Notes under the pieces: model-generated
What the model saw: the letters and a program-made list of their open reading frames with translations, nothing else
Databases searched by the model: none
What the model was told of the DNA's origin: nothing
NCBI RefSeq assembly: GCF_003595175.1
Contig: NZ_CP032419.1
Coordinates: 4,278,001 to 4,342,000, forward strand
Direction of reading: 5' to 3'
From: Pseudomonas cavernae
GTDB taxonomy: Bacteria > Pseudomonadota > Gammaproteobacteria > Pseudomonadales > Pseudomonadaceae
DNA length: 64,000 nucleotides
Shown here: one piece after another, positions 36,443 through 45,505 of the stretch
Layout: each line of letters begins with the position of its first letter
How positions within the stretch are numbered: position 1 is the stretch's first letter
Program-made: the position numbers and the translations under genes

Positions 36443-37810
36443 ATGACCGCCCCCCTGACCCTGGCCGAGCTGCGCAAAATGGCCGAAGCCGGCACCATCG
36501 ACACCGTTCTCGCCTGCCTGGTCGACATGCAGGGCCGGCTGATCGGCAAGCGCTTCCAGGTCGAGTTCTTCCTCGACAGCGCCTATGAGGAAACCCACGG
36601 CTGCGACTACCTGCTGGCCGACGACATCGACATGGAACCGGTGCCCGGCTACGCCGCCGCCAGCTGGAAGAAGGGCTACGGCGACTTCGTGTTCAAGCCC
36701 GACCTCTCCACCCTGCGCGTGGTGCCCTGGCTGGAAGGCGCCGCCCTGGTGCTCTGCGACGTACAGGACCATCACCACCAGGACCTGCCGCACAGCCCGC
36801 GCGGTATCCTCAAGCGGCAGATCGCCCGCCTCGAAGAGCGCGGTCTCAAGGGCCTGTTCGCCTCGGAGCTGGAGTTCTACCTGTTCGACGAGAGCTACGA
36901 AGCGATCCACAACCGCAACTACCACAACCCCAAGACCGCCAACTACAACATCGAGGACTACAGCATCCTGCAGTCCATCCGCGAGGAGCCGGTGATGCGC
37001 GCCATCCGCAAGCACCTGCAGGCGGCGGGGATTCCGGTGGAGAACTCCAAGGGCGAATGGGGTCCGGGGCAGGAAGAGATCAACGTGCGCTACGCCGATG
37101 CGCTGACCATGGCCGACCGCCACAGCATCATCAAGCACGCCTGCAAGGAGATCGCCATGCAGCAGGGCAAGGCGCTGACCTTCATGGCCAAATGGCGCTA
37201 TGACCTGGCCGGCTCCAGCTGCCATATTCACAACTCGCTGTGGAGCCTGAAGGGCAACAAGCCACTGTTCTACGACCCCAAGGCCGAGTTCGGCATGTCC
37301 ACCCTGATGCGCCAGTGGGTCGCCGGCCAGCTCAAGTACGCCCGCGACATCACCTACTTCCTGGCGCCCTACATCAACTCCTACAAGCGCTTCCAGGTCG
37401 GCACCTTCGCGCCGACCCGCGCGGTGTGGAGCCGCGACAACCGCACCGCCGGCTTTCGTCTATGCGGCGAGGGCAGCAAGGCGACCCGCATCGAATGCCG
37501 GATCGGCGGCGCCGACCTCAACCCCTACCTGGCTTACGCCGCGCTGATCGCCGCTGGTCTGGCCGGTATCGACGAACAGCTGGAATTGGCTAAACCCTAT
37601 GTCGGTGATGCCTACCAGAACGCCAAGCTGCCCGAAGTGGCCAAGACCCTGCGCGACGCCGCTACCGCGCTCAAGGCCTCGAAGCTGCTCAAGCAGGCGT
37701 TCGGCGCCGAGGTGGTCGCCCACTACCTGCATACCGCCAACTGGGAGCAGTCGGAGTACGACCGGCGCATCACCGACTGGGAACTGCGGCGTGGGTTTGA
37801 AAGGTATTGA
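36443..37810 (+). CDS. Glutamine synthetase-like gamma-glutamyl-amine ligase
   Basis: A 455-residue GS-fold ligase with the GS metal/ATP motifs: ASELEFYLF (Glu142, Glu144), GPGQEEINVRYADALTMAD, GSSCHIHNSLW and NRTAGFR. It is not canonical GlnA: the N-terminus and loops resemble PuuA/IpuC-type enzymes that glutamylate amines (putrescine, isopropylamine, ethanolamine) instead of ammonia, and no adenylylation-site loop is evident. It follows the permease by 66 bp. I infer that it makes gamma-glutamyl-ethanolamide or a similar amide. Confidence 0.82.
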   Translation: MTAPLTLAELRKMAEAGTIDTVLACLVDMQGRLIGKRFQVEFFLDSAYEETHGCDYLLADDIDMEPVPGYAAASWKKGYGDFVFKPDLSTLRVVPWLEGAALVLCDVQDHHHQDLPHSPRGILKRQIARLEERGLKGLFASELEFYLFDESYEAIHNRNYHNPKTANYNIEDYSILQSIREEPVMRAIRKHLQAAGIPVENSKGEWGPGQEEINVRYADALTMADRHSIIKHACKEIAMQQGKALTFMAKWRYDLAGSSCHIHNSLWSLKGNKPLFYDPKAEFGMSTLMRQWVAGQLKYARDITYFLAPYINSYKRFQVGTFAPTRAVWSRDNRTAGFRLCGEGSKATRIECRIGGADLNPYLAYAALIAAGLAGIDEQLELAKPYVGDAYQNAKLPEVAKTLRDAATALKASKLLKQAFGAEVVAHYLHTANWEQSEYDRRITDWELRRGFERY

Positions 37811-37826
37811 GCGGCGAACCGCTCGT

Positions 37827-37947
37827 GTAGGTTGGCGTTGAGCGCAGCGATAGCCAAGGCGCGGCAGATCGGCCGGCTAAACGGTTATGCAGGCAATCAA
37901 GCATAGGTGGCGGAATGATGGGTATCGCTACGCTCAACCCATCCTAC
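37827..37947. repeat. REP-type palindrome pair, widely spaced
   Basis: A forward GTAGGTTGGCGTTGAGCGCA unit (from 37827) and an inverted unit ending CAACCCATCCTAC at 37947 are separated by about 55 bp of unrelated sequence. It is the longest member of this family in the window. It fills the first half of the 298-bp gap after the ligase gene. Confidence 0.7.
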
Positions 37948-38002
37948 GAAGCTAGGAACTCCCCTCTCTCGTTTACGGGGAGGGACAGCCGCGAAAGGCC
38001 CC

Positions 38003-38064
38003 GTAGCCCGGATGCAATCCGGGGCGCGGAGTCGGGGGGACTCCCCGGATTGCATCCGGACTAC
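38003..38064. repeat. REP-type palindrome pair (GTAGCCCGGATGCAA family)
   Basis: GTAGCCCGGATGCAATCCGG and an inverted CCGGATTGCATCCGGACTAC arm flank a 20-bp spacer. It ends 44 bp upstream of the following dehydrogenase gene, whose strong AAGGAG site is not part of the repeat. Confidence 0.8.
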
Positions 38065-38108
38065 CAGTCCCTGTCTTGAACCGGCACGCAAGGGAAGGAG
38101 GAACGCCC

Positions 38109-39500
38109 ATGAGTGACCGCATCCGCTTGATCTCGCCGGTCGACGGCCTCGTCTACGCCGAGCGCCCGTACGCCAGCTCTGCCGACATCGACCAGGCCCT
38201 GCACGATGCCACCCAGGCCCAACACGCTTGGCGCCAGCGGCCGCTGGCCGAGCGCGCCGCCTACTGCACGGCGGCGGTGGAAGCCATGCTGGCGATGAGC
38301 GACGAAATCGTCCCCGAACTGGCCTGGCAGATGGGCCGCCCGGTGCGCTATGGCGCCGGCGAGCTGCGTGGCTTCGCCGAGCGCGCACGGCATATGATCG
38401 CCCTCGCGCCGCAGGCCCTCGGCCATATAGAAGCGGAGCCGAAGTCGGGCTTTCGCCGCTATATCCGCCGCGAACCGCTGGGCACCGTGCTGGTCATCGC
38501 ACCGTGGAACTACCCCTACCTGACCGCGGTGAACTCGATCATCCCGGCGCTGATGGCCGGCAACGCGGTGCTGCTCAAGCATGCCAGCCAGACCCTGCTG
38601 GTCGGCGAACGTTTCGCCAAGGCTTTCCGCCGCGCCAAGCTGCCCGCCGGGTTGTTCCACAACCTGGTCCTCGACCACCGGCAAGCGGCGGCCATCATCG
38701 CCTCGGGGCATGTGCATCAGGTCAACTTCACCGGTTCGGTGGCCGGCGGCCAGGCCATACAGGCCGCCGCCAGCGGCCAGTTCCTCGGCCTCGGCCTGGA
38801 ACTCGGCGGCAAGGACCCGGCCTACGTACGCGCCGACGCCGACCTCGCCCATGCGGTAGAGAACCTGGTGGACGGCAGCTTCTTCAACTCCGGGCAGAGC
38901 TGCTGCGCCATCGAGCGCATCTACGTCGACCAGGCGATCTACCCGCAATTCGTCGAAGCCTTCGCCAAGCTGACCCGCCAGTACGTGCTCGGCAACCCGC
39001 TGGAGGAGGCCACTACCCTCGGCCCGCTGGTCAGCCCGGCGGCCGCCGACTTCGTCCGCGGGCAGATCGCCGATGCCCTCGGCATGGGCGCCACGGCGCT
39101 GATCGATCCCCAAGGCTTTGCCGCCGACGCGCCGGGCAGCGCCTACCTGGCGGCACAGGTGCTGATCGACGTCGACCACCGCATGGCGGTGATGCGCGAG
39201 GAAAGCTTCGGCCCGGTGGTCGGCATCATGCCGGTGACCAGCGAGGCGGAAGCCATCGCCCTGATGAACGACAGCGCCTTCGGCCTCACCGCCTCGATCT
39301 GGACCCGTGACCTCGCCGCCGCCGAGCGCATCGGCGACGCCCTGGCCACCGGCACCGTGTTCATGAACCGCTGCGACTACCTCGACCCGGCACTGGCCTG
39401 GACCGGGGTCAAGCACAGCGGCCACGGCGCCAGCTTGTCGCGGGTCGGCTACGAGAGCCTGACCCGGCCGAAGTCCTTTCATCTGCGCCATGAGCTGTAG
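38109..39500 (+). CDS. Aldehyde dehydrogenase, amine-catabolism type
   Basis: A 463-residue aldehyde dehydrogenase only distantly related to the two ExaC-like copies. It has LVIAPWNYPYLTAVNSIIPAL, the general base in LGLELGGKDPAYV and the catalytic cysteine in FFNSGQSCCAIERIYV. The short N-terminus (MSDRIRLISPVDG) fits dehydrogenases acting on amino- or acylamino-aldehydes. The start has a strong AAGGAG 8 nt upstream. In this context I infer oxidation of a gamma-glutamyl-aminoaldehyde. Confidence 0.87.
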   Translation: MSDRIRLISPVDGLVYAERPYASSADIDQALHDATQAQHAWRQRPLAERAAYCTAAVEAMLAMSDEIVPELAWQMGRPVRYGAGELRGFAERARHMIALAPQALGHIEAEPKSGFRRYIRREPLGTVLVIAPWNYPYLTAVNSIIPALMAGNAVLLKHASQTLLVGERFAKAFRRAKLPAGLFHNLVLDHRQAAAIIASGHVHQVNFTGSVAGGQAIQAAASGQFLGLGLELGGKDPAYVRADADLAHAVENLVDGSFFNSGQSCCAIERIYVDQAIYPQFVEAFAKLTRQYVLGNPLEEATTLGPLVSPAAADFVRGQIADALGMGATALIDPQGFAADAPGSAYLAAQVLIDVDHRMAVMREESFGPVVGIMPVTSEAEAIALMNDSAFGLTASIWTRDLAAAERIGDALATGTVFMNRCDYLDPALAWTGVKHSGHGASLSRVGYESLTRPKSFHLRHEL

Positions 39501-39566
39501 GGTGGCTGGCGCTTTGCACATCCACCACCGCGGCGGTGGAAAACGCTTCGCGGTTTTCCACCCTAC
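39497..39566. repeat. REP-type palindrome (GTAGGGTGG...CCACCCTAC)
   Basis: It starts on the TAG stop codon of the dehydrogenase (GTAGGGTGGCTGGCGCTTTG) and ends GCGGTTTTCCACCCTAC, with an internal hairpin CCACCGC/GCGGTGG. It is a single copy of this family in the window, but has the shared GTAG/CTAC ends. Confidence 0.65.
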
Positions 39567-39635
39567 AAGGCTATCGCGCCACATCCCATTTGCACGGGCT
39601 GCTTTTGCCCAGTTTCTAGCCCGCGAGGTCAGCCC

Positions 39636-40796
39636 ATGAACAAGACCGCCAACTGGAACTACCCCACCTCGGTGCACTTCGGCGTCGGCCGGATCAAGGA
39701 GCTGCCTGAACTGTGCCAAGCCCTGGGCATCCTCCGGCCCCTGCTGGTCACCGACCGCGGCCTGGCCAGCGCGCCGATGACCACTGCGGTGCTCGACGCC
39801 TTGCTGGCCGCCGGCCTCGGCGCCGCGCTGTTCAGCGACCTCAAGCCCAACCCGATCGAAGCCAACCTCGAGGCCGGCCTGGCCGCCTATCGCGCCGGCC
39901 ACCACGACGGCGTGGTCGCCTTCGGCGGTGGCAGCGGCCTGGACATGGGCAAGCTGATCGCCTTCATGAGCGGACAGAGTCGCCCGGTGTGGGACTTCGA
40001 GGACATCGGCGACTGGTGGACCCGTGCCAACCCCAGGGGCATCGCCCCGGTGATCGCCGTACCGACCACCGCCGGCACCGGTTCGGAAGTAGGCCGCGCC
40101 GGGGTGCTCACCGACGAGCGCACCCATACCAAGCGGATCATCTTCCACCCGCAGATGATGCCCAGGATGGTGATCAGCGACCCGGCGCTGTCCGTCGGCA
40201 TGCCGGCGAAGATCACCGCCGGCACCGGCATGGACGCCTTCGCCCATTGCCTGGAGGCCTACTGCGCGCTGGGCTTCCACCCGCTGGCCGACGGCATCGC
40301 GGTGGAAGGCATGCGCCTGGTCGCCGGCGCGCTCAAACGCGCGGTGCACAGCCCCGACGACCTCGATGCGCGGGCCGACATGCTGGCCGCCGCGGCCATG
40401 GGCGCGACCGCCTTCCAGAAGGGCCTGGGCGGCATGCACGCGCTGTCGCACCCGGTCGGCGCCTTGTACGACACCCACCACGGCATGACCAACGCGGTGT
40501 TCATGCCTTATGTGCTGCAGTTCAACCGCAGCGCCATCGAGGAACGCATCAACCGCCTGGCCGCCTACCTCGGCCTGGCCAAGCCGAACTTCGCCGGCTT
40601 CCTCGACTTCGTTCTGGAACTGCGCGCCGACATCGGCGTGCCGCACACCCTGCCGGATCTGGGCGTGGATGACCGCCAGGCCGGGCTGATCGCGCAGATG
40701 GCGGTGGTCGACCCGTCCGCCGGCGGCAACCCGCTGCCGCTGAGCGAGGCCGACACCGCGGCGATTTTCGCGGCGGCCATGCACGGCCGCCTCTGA
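39636..40796 (+). CDS. Iron-containing alcohol dehydrogenase
   Basis: A 386-residue group III (Fe-dependent) alcohol dehydrogenase. NAD-binding motifs are AFGGGSGLDMGK and VPTTAGTGSEVG; metal-binding residues lie in GTGMDAFAHCLEAY and GGMHALSHPVGALYDTHHGM. Such enzymes oxidise primary alcohols to aldehydes. It is preceded by the aldehyde dehydrogenase (135-bp gap) and followed by the second ExaC-like gene, so it could oxidise the hydroxyl of a glutamylated amino alcohol. That substrate is inferred. Confidence 0.9.
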   Translation: MNKTANWNYPTSVHFGVGRIKELPELCQALGILRPLLVTDRGLASAPMTTAVLDALLAAGLGAALFSDLKPNPIEANLEAGLAAYRAGHHDGVVAFGGGSGLDMGKLIAFMSGQSRPVWDFEDIGDWWTRANPRGIAPVIAVPTTAGTGSEVGRAGVLTDERTHTKRIIFHPQMMPRMVISDPALSVGMPAKITAGTGMDAFAHCLEAYCALGFHPLADGIAVEGMRLVAGALKRAVHSPDDLDARADMLAAAAMGATAFQKGLGGMHALSHPVGALYDTHHGMTNAVFMPYVLQFNRSAIEERINRLAAYLGLAKPNFAGFLDFVLELRADIGVPHTLPDLGVDDRQAGLIAQMAVVDPSAGGNPLPLSEADTAAIFAAAMHGRL

Positions 40797-40811
40797 CCCA
40801 CCCCGCAGAGA

Positions 40812-40830
40812 GCCGCCGCCCATCGGCGGC
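40812..40830 (+). terminator. GC hairpin after the iron alcohol dehydrogenase
   Basis: A perfect 7-bp stem GCCGCCG/CGGCGGC with loop CCCAT begins 15 bp after the stop codon. No T-run follows, so it is at best a partial terminator before the next dehydrogenase gene. Confidence 0.35.
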
Positions 40831-40955
40831 GGCGCTGCACGCGGGCGGCTTCTGCTATGCCAATAAGACCTCCCGCACTCCGCACCATCCGCCGGCCCGC
40901 GCCCAGGCTGTGTAAGCCTGGCCCGCGCGCCGCCATCCGACCAGAGGGGCCCGTC

Positions 40956-42476
40956 ATGCTCTATGCCCAACCCGGCACGCCCGGTGCCATCGTTTCCTTC
41001 AAGAGCCGTTACGGCAACTACATCGGCGGCGAGTTCGTGCCGCCGGTCAAGGGCCAGTACTTCACCAACACCTCGCCGGTGAATGGCGAGGTGATCGCCG
41101 AGTTCCCCCGTTCCGGCGCCGAGGACATCGACAAGGCGCTGGACGCCGCCCACGCCGCCGCCGACGCCTGGGGCAAGACCTCGGTGCAGGAGCGCGCCAA
41201 CGTCCTGCTGAAGATCGCCGAGCGCATCGAGGCCAATCTGGAGCTGCTGGCCGTCAGCGAAACCTGGGACAACGGCAAGGCCGTGCGCGAGACGCTGAAC
41301 GCCGACATCCCGCTGGCCGCCGACCACTTCCGCTACTTCGCCGGCTGCATCCGCGCCCAGGAAGGTGCCGCCGCCGAGATCGACGGCAACACCGTGGCCT
41401 ACCACATCCACGAACCGCTGGGCGTGGTCGGGCAGATCATCCCGTGGAACTTCCCGCTGCTGATGGCCGCCTGGAAGCTGGCCCCGGCGCTGGCCGCCGG
41501 CAACTGCGTGGTGCTCAAGCCAGCCGAGCAGACGCCGCTGGGCATCTGCGTGCTGCTGGAACTGATCGGCGACCTGCTGCCACCCGGCGTTCTCAACGTG
41601 GTGCAGGGCTTCGGCAAGGAGGCCGGCGAGGCGCTGGCCACCAGCAAGCGCATCGCCAAGATCGCCTTCACCGGCTCCACCCCGGTCGGTTCGCACATCC
41701 TCAAATGCGCGGCGGAGAACATCATCCCGTCCACCGTCGAGCTGGGCGGCAAGTCGCCGAACCTGTTCTTCGAGGATGTCATGCAGGCCGAGCCGGCGTT
41801 CATCGAGAAGGCCGCCGAGGGCCTGGTGCTGGCCTTCTTCAACCAGGGCGAAGTCTGCACCTGCCCGTCGCGCGCGCTGGTGCAGGAGTCGATCTACCTG
41901 CCGTTCATGCGCGAGGTGCTGAACAAGGTCGCGGCGATCAAGCGCGGCGACCCGCTGGACACCGACACCATGGTCGGCGCCCAGGCCTCCGAGCAGCAGT
42001 ACGACAAGATCCTCTCCTACCTGGAGATCGCCCGGAACGAAGGCGCCGAGTTCATCACCGGCGGCGGCGTGGAAAAACTCGAAGGCAGCCTGGCCGGCGG
42101 CTATTACATCCAGCCGACCCTGCTCAAGGGCCACAACCGGATGCGCGTGTTTCAGGAGGAGATCTTCGGCCCGGTGGTCGGCGTGACCACCTTCAAGGAT
42201 GAGGCCGAAGCCATCGCCATCGCCAACGACACCCAGTACGGCCTCGGCGCCGGGGTCTGGACCCGCGACATCAACCGCGCCTACCGGGTCGGCCGCGCGC
42301 TGAAGGCCGGGCGGGTGTGGACCAACTGCTTCCACCTGTACCCGGCGCACGCCGCGTTCGGCGGCTACAAGAAGTCCGGCATCGGCCGCGAAACCCACAA
42401 GATGGCGCTGGAGCACTACCAGCAGACCAAGAACCTGCTGGTCAGCTACGACATCAATCCCCTGGGGTTTTTCTAG
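40956..42476 (+). CDS. NAD-dependent acetaldehyde-type dehydrogenase, ExaC-like (copy 2)
   Basis: A 506-residue protein, same length as copy 1 (32592-34112), with identical active-site segments VELGGKSPN and [12 protein letters not shown]. Differences are scattered and mostly conservative (for example [13 protein letters not shown] against [13 protein letters not shown]), with no gaps. The start [10 protein letters not shown] matches [10 protein letters not shown] of copy 1. It closes the permease/ligase/dehydrogenase set and is convergent with guaD. It may oxidise acetaldehyde or another short aldehyde produced by the adjacent enzymes. Confidence 0.9.
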   Translation: MLYAQPGTPGAIVSFKSRYGNYIGGEFVPPVKGQYFTNTSPVNGEVIAEFPRSGAEDIDKALDAAHAAADAWGKTSVQERANVLLKIAERIEANLELLAVSETWDNGKAVRETLNADIPLAADHFRYFAGCIRAQEGAAAEIDGNTVAYHIHEPLGVVGQIIPWNFPLLMAAWKLAPALAAGNCVVLKPAEQTPLGICVLLELIGDLLPPGVLNVVQGFGKEAGEALATSKRIAKIAFTGSTPVGSHILKCAAENIIPSTVELGGKSPNLFFEDVMQAEPAFIEKAAEGLVLAFFNQGEVCTCPSRALVQESIYLPFMREVLNKVAAIKRGDPLDTDTMVGAQASEQQYDKILSYLEIARNEGAEFITGGGVEKLEGSLAGGYYIQPTLLKGHNRMRVFQEEIFGPVVGVTTFKDEAEAIAIANDTQYGLGAGVWTRDINRAYRVGRALKAGRVWTNCFHLYPAHAAFGGYKKSGIGRETHKMALEHYQQTKNLLVSYDINPLGFF

Positions 42477-42490
42477 ACCACGGCGCTCTT

Positions 42491-42561
42491 GTAGGTTGGC
42501 GTTGAGCGCAGCGATACCCAACAGCTGCGGCAGGGGTATCGCTGCGCTCAACCCATCCTAC
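42491..42561. repeat. REP-type palindrome pair after dehydrogenase copy 2
   Basis: The same unit as at 34127-34197, at the same distance from the stop codon of the homologous gene and with only a few base differences (for example CAGGGGTATCGCTGCG against CATGGGTATCGCAGCG). It lies between the convergent dehydrogenase and guaD genes. Confidence 0.8.
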
Positions 42562-42597
42562 GGATCAACCGATGCAGGCCGCGCCGGATGGCCTGGA

Positions 42598-43938
42598 TCA
42601 GGCCGGATAGCGGAACCGGTCGCCGCTGGCGTCGCGGTCGTAGACCTGCTCGCCGGCCACGTAGGTGGCGCGCACCGCGCGGTCGTCGCCAAGGATCATC
42701 AGCACGAACAGCTCCTCGACGATTTCCTTGCTGAACTCGCTGCGGAACTCCATCAGCGGCGTGGCCTTCTTGTCGAGCACCACCAGGTCGGCCTCGAAGC
42801 CCTTGGCCACGGTGCCGATCTGCTGGTCCAGGCAGAGTGCCTCGGCGCTGCCGCGAGTGGCCAGGTAGAAGGCCTGGATGGCGTTCAGCTTGGTCTTGTT
42901 CAGCTGCGCGACCTTGTAGGCCTCGTTGAGGCTCTGCAGCTGGCTGAAGCTGGTGCCGGCGCCGACGTCGGTGCCCAGGCCGACGCGCACCGGGCGCTTC
43001 GGGTCCTTGGCGTCGAACAGGCGGAACAGCCCGCTGCCGAGGAACAGGTTGGAGGTCGGGCAGTGCGCCAGCGCCGCGCCGGTCTGGTGGCAGGTGCAGA
43101 AGTCTTCCTCGGTGAGGTGCACGCCGTGGCCGTACACCGAGCGGTCGCGGACGATGCCGGCGTTGGCGTAGACGTCCAGGTAGCTCTTGCGCTCGGGGAA
43201 CAGCTCCTTGACCCACTGGATCTCGTCGAGGTTCTCGCACAGGTGGGTCTGGATGAAGGCGTCCTGGTGCTCGCGGGCCAGAGTGCCGCAGACGTCGAGC
43301 TGCGCCTGGGTGCTGGTCGGCGCGAAGCGGGGGGTGATGCAGTAGTGCTGACGGCCCCGGTTGTGCCAACGCTCGATCAGTGCCTTGCTCTCGTCGTAGC
43401 CGCGCTGTGCGGTGTCGAGCAGGGCGGCGGGGGCGTTGCGGTCCATCAGCACCTTGCCGGCGACCATCCGCGTGTTGAAGCGGCTGGATTCGCCGAAGAA
43501 GGCGTCCACCGACTGCGGGTGCACGGTGCAGTAGACCACCGCGGTGGTGGTGCCGGCACGCAGCAGCTCGCGCAGGAACACCCGCGCCACCCGCTCGGCG
43601 TGGGCCTGGTTGGCGAAGTGCTGCTCGGCGACGAAGGTGTACTTGTCCAGCCACTCCAGCAGTTGCTCGCCGAAGGCGCCGATCATCTCGGTCTGCGGGT
43701 AGTGGATGTGGGTGTCGATGAAGCCGGCGGAGATGATCGAGTCCGGGTAATGCACCGGCGTGACACCGGCCGGCAGGCGCTTGCTCACTTCGGCGGCCGG
43801 GCCGAGGTCGACGATCTTGCCATCGTCGATCACCACGATGGCGTCGGGGATGTGCACCAGGCAGTCTTCCGGCTTTTTCAGGAAGGGGTCGTCCTTGAAC
43901 GTGACGACGTCGGCGCGGAGCGCGGAAATCTTGGACAT
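42598..43938 (-). CDS. guaD: Guanine deaminase
   Basis: A 446-residue amidohydrolase that converts guanine to xanthine and ammonia. Metal ligands are visible in SAGFIDTHIHYPQTEM (HxH), the H and E in QTHLCENLDEI, GHGVHLTEEDF, and the Asp in GLGTDVGAGTSFS. The pattern NTRMVAGKVLMDRNAP is typical of GuaD. It follows an MFS carrier by 64 bp on the same strand, suggesting a two-gene operon. Confidence 0.93.
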   Translation of the reverse strand: MSKISALRADVVTFKDDPFLKKPEDCLVHIPDAIVVIDDGKIVDLGPAAEVSKRLPAGVTPVHYPDSIISAGFIDTHIHYPQTEMIGAFGEQLLEWLDKYTFVAEQHFANQAHAERVARVFLRELLRAGTTTAVVYCTVHPQSVDAFFGESSRFNTRMVAGKVLMDRNAPAALLDTAQRGYDESKALIERWHNRGRQHYCITPRFAPTSTQAQLDVCGTLAREHQDAFIQTHLCENLDEIQWVKELFPERKSYLDVYANAGIVRDRSVYGHGVHLTEEDFCTCHQTGAALAHCPTSNLFLGSGLFRLFDAKDPKRPVRVGLGTDVGAGTSFSQLQSLNEAYKVAQLNKTKLNAIQAFYLATRGSAEALCLDQQIGTVAKGFEADLVVLDKKATPLMEFRSEFSKEIVEELFVLMILGDDRAVRATYVAGEQVYDRDASGDRFRYPA

Positions 43939-44002
43939 GCTCGGTTCCTTTCGAGAGGGTTCGGGACGGCAGGAGCCCGAAGGCTCCCGCGTTCGGGAAG
44001 CG

Positions 44003-45250
44003 TTACGGCTGCTTCGGATACGACTCGCGCATGATCAGCGCCAGCACCAGGGCGATGCCCAGGGCGATCATGATCGGCTCAGCGGCGTACTCGGCCAGCG
44101 CCAGGGTGTGCTCCGGCAGGCCGGCGGCCTGGCCCGACACCACCCGGGCGCCCGGCGCGGCGATCATGATGCCGCCGGCGATGAACGCCAGGCCGTTGAC
44201 GAAGGCCGCCGAGGTGCCGATCAACTGCGGCGGCACCACGTCGGCGGCCGAGCTGAAGGTCAGCATGTGCGCGGCGTTGGCGACGCCGAAGAAGAAGCAC
44301 ATGGCCATGGCCGCCGGAATGGCGATGCCAGGGACGTACAGCAGTGCGCCGGCGCAGGCCAACTGCACCACGCAGCCGACGATGATCAGCGGCTTGCGCT
44401 TCTTCATCTTGTCCGACCAGGCCGGCAGCACCAGGCAGCCGGCGGCCAGGCCCAGCCACAGCAGCGAGGAGCTGAACGCGGCGGTTTCCGGGCTGGCGCC
44501 GAGCACCAGCAGCAGCTTCGGCGCCCACACCACGCCGCCGGCGAGCAGGCTGCCGAACAGCGCCGAGCAGATCAGCGCGCTGATCCACACGTGGGGTAGC
44601 TTGGCCACGTCGACCAGCGCCGAGATCACCGAGCCGATGAAGCTGCCGAAGCCCTGCTCGCTGCGTTGCACCGGCTCCGGGTTGCGCAGGAAGAGGAAGG
44701 CCAGCACGGTCAGGCCGATGCCGAACACGCCGACATAGTAGAACAGCGTGCGCCAATCCATCTGCTGCAGGCCCCACTGCAGGGCGTTGACCGAGAAGGC
44801 GGAAGACAGCGAGGCGCAGAACTGCACCAGGCCGAACATCAGGCTGAACTTGGCCATGCCGAACCACTGCCCACCGATGTAGCCGGCGCCGACGAAGCCG
44901 GTGCAGGCGCCGAGGGCCATGACGAACTGCGAGAGCAGCAGCATCGAATAGGAGCTAGCGTTGGCGAAGATGAACACGCCGAGGGTCACCAGCACCACCG
45001 AGGCGGGCAGCACCTTGTGGGCACCGAGGCGGTCGAGCAGCGCGCCGCCGAAGAACTGGCAGATGGCGAACGCCCAGGTGTAGGTGGCGGCGATGGTGGC
45101 CACCTGGGTCACCGTCAGCGACACGCTTTTCTGGATGTCCGGGTTAACGATGGAATAACCGGTCTGCACGCTGAACAGATAAATCACGAAGGCGACGGCG
45201 AGCCCCCACACCCACCATGCCTGCGTCCCACCTAACTTGACTGTACTCAC
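44003..45250 (-). CDS. MFS transporter, OFA (oxalate/formate antiporter)-like
   Basis: A 415-residue protein with 12 membrane segments; the region YTWAFAICQFFGGALLDRLG is the MFS loop-2/3 signature. Overall it resembles OFA-type or organic-anion MFS carriers. The start is a GTG at 45250 with a near-ideal AAGGAG 8 nt upstream. It is the first gene of an operon with guaD, so a purine or a related nitrogen compound is a possible substrate, but the family does not confirm it. Confidence 0.75.
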   Translation of the reverse strand: MSTVKLGGTQAWWVWGLAVAFVIYLFSVQTGYSIVNPDIQKSVSLTVTQVATIAATYTWAFAICQFFGGALLDRLGAHKVLPASVVLVTLGVFIFANASSYSMLLLSQFVMALGACTGFVGAGYIGGQWFGMAKFSLMFGLVQFCASLSSAFSVNALQWGLQQMDWRTLFYYVGVFGIGLTVLAFLFLRNPEPVQRSEQGFGSFIGSVISALVDVAKLPHVWISALICSALFGSLLAGGVVWAPKLLLVLGASPETAAFSSSLLWLGLAAGCLVLPAWSDKMKKRKPLIIVGCVVQLACAGALLYVPGIAIPAAMAMCFFFGVANAAHMLTFSSAADVVPPQLIGTSAAFVNGLAFIAGGIMIAAPGARVVSGQAAGLPEHTLALAEYAAEPIMIALGIALVLALIMRESYPKQP

Positions 45251-45409
45251 TGCCTATCTCCTTGATGGCCTTTGCATTCTTCTTGTGCGCGAACAACCGG
45301 CCGAGGAATTCGGTCCTCCCTGACCGACAGATGGCGCGCAGGCCGCAGATTAGACCAGTTCCACCCTCCGCACAAAGCTGACCAAACGGTCACATCGCTA
45401 CAGCGGCGC

Positions 45410-45443
45410 AAAAAAAAAGCGGCCCCACCAACCGGCGGGCCGC
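45410..45443 (-). terminator. Intrinsic terminator of the thiolase gene
   Basis: On the reverse strand, GCGGCCC and GGGCCGC form a 7-bp stem followed directly by a run of nine T. It lies 63 bp beyond the thiolase stop codon. Confidence 0.85.
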
Positions 45444-45505
45444 CCAAATTCACGGAGTTGCGTACATCGCATGGCCGCGCTGACGGTGCGGCCACCTTGC
45501 TTGGA

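Noticed and set aside
38061..42551. A very long open frame (about 1,500 codons) on the reverse strand across the aldehyde and alcohol dehydrogenase genes
   Set aside because: It is antisense to three genes with clear catalytic motifs. Its translation is Gly/Val/Ala/His-rich without domains, the usual by-product of high-GC third positions on the opposite strand.
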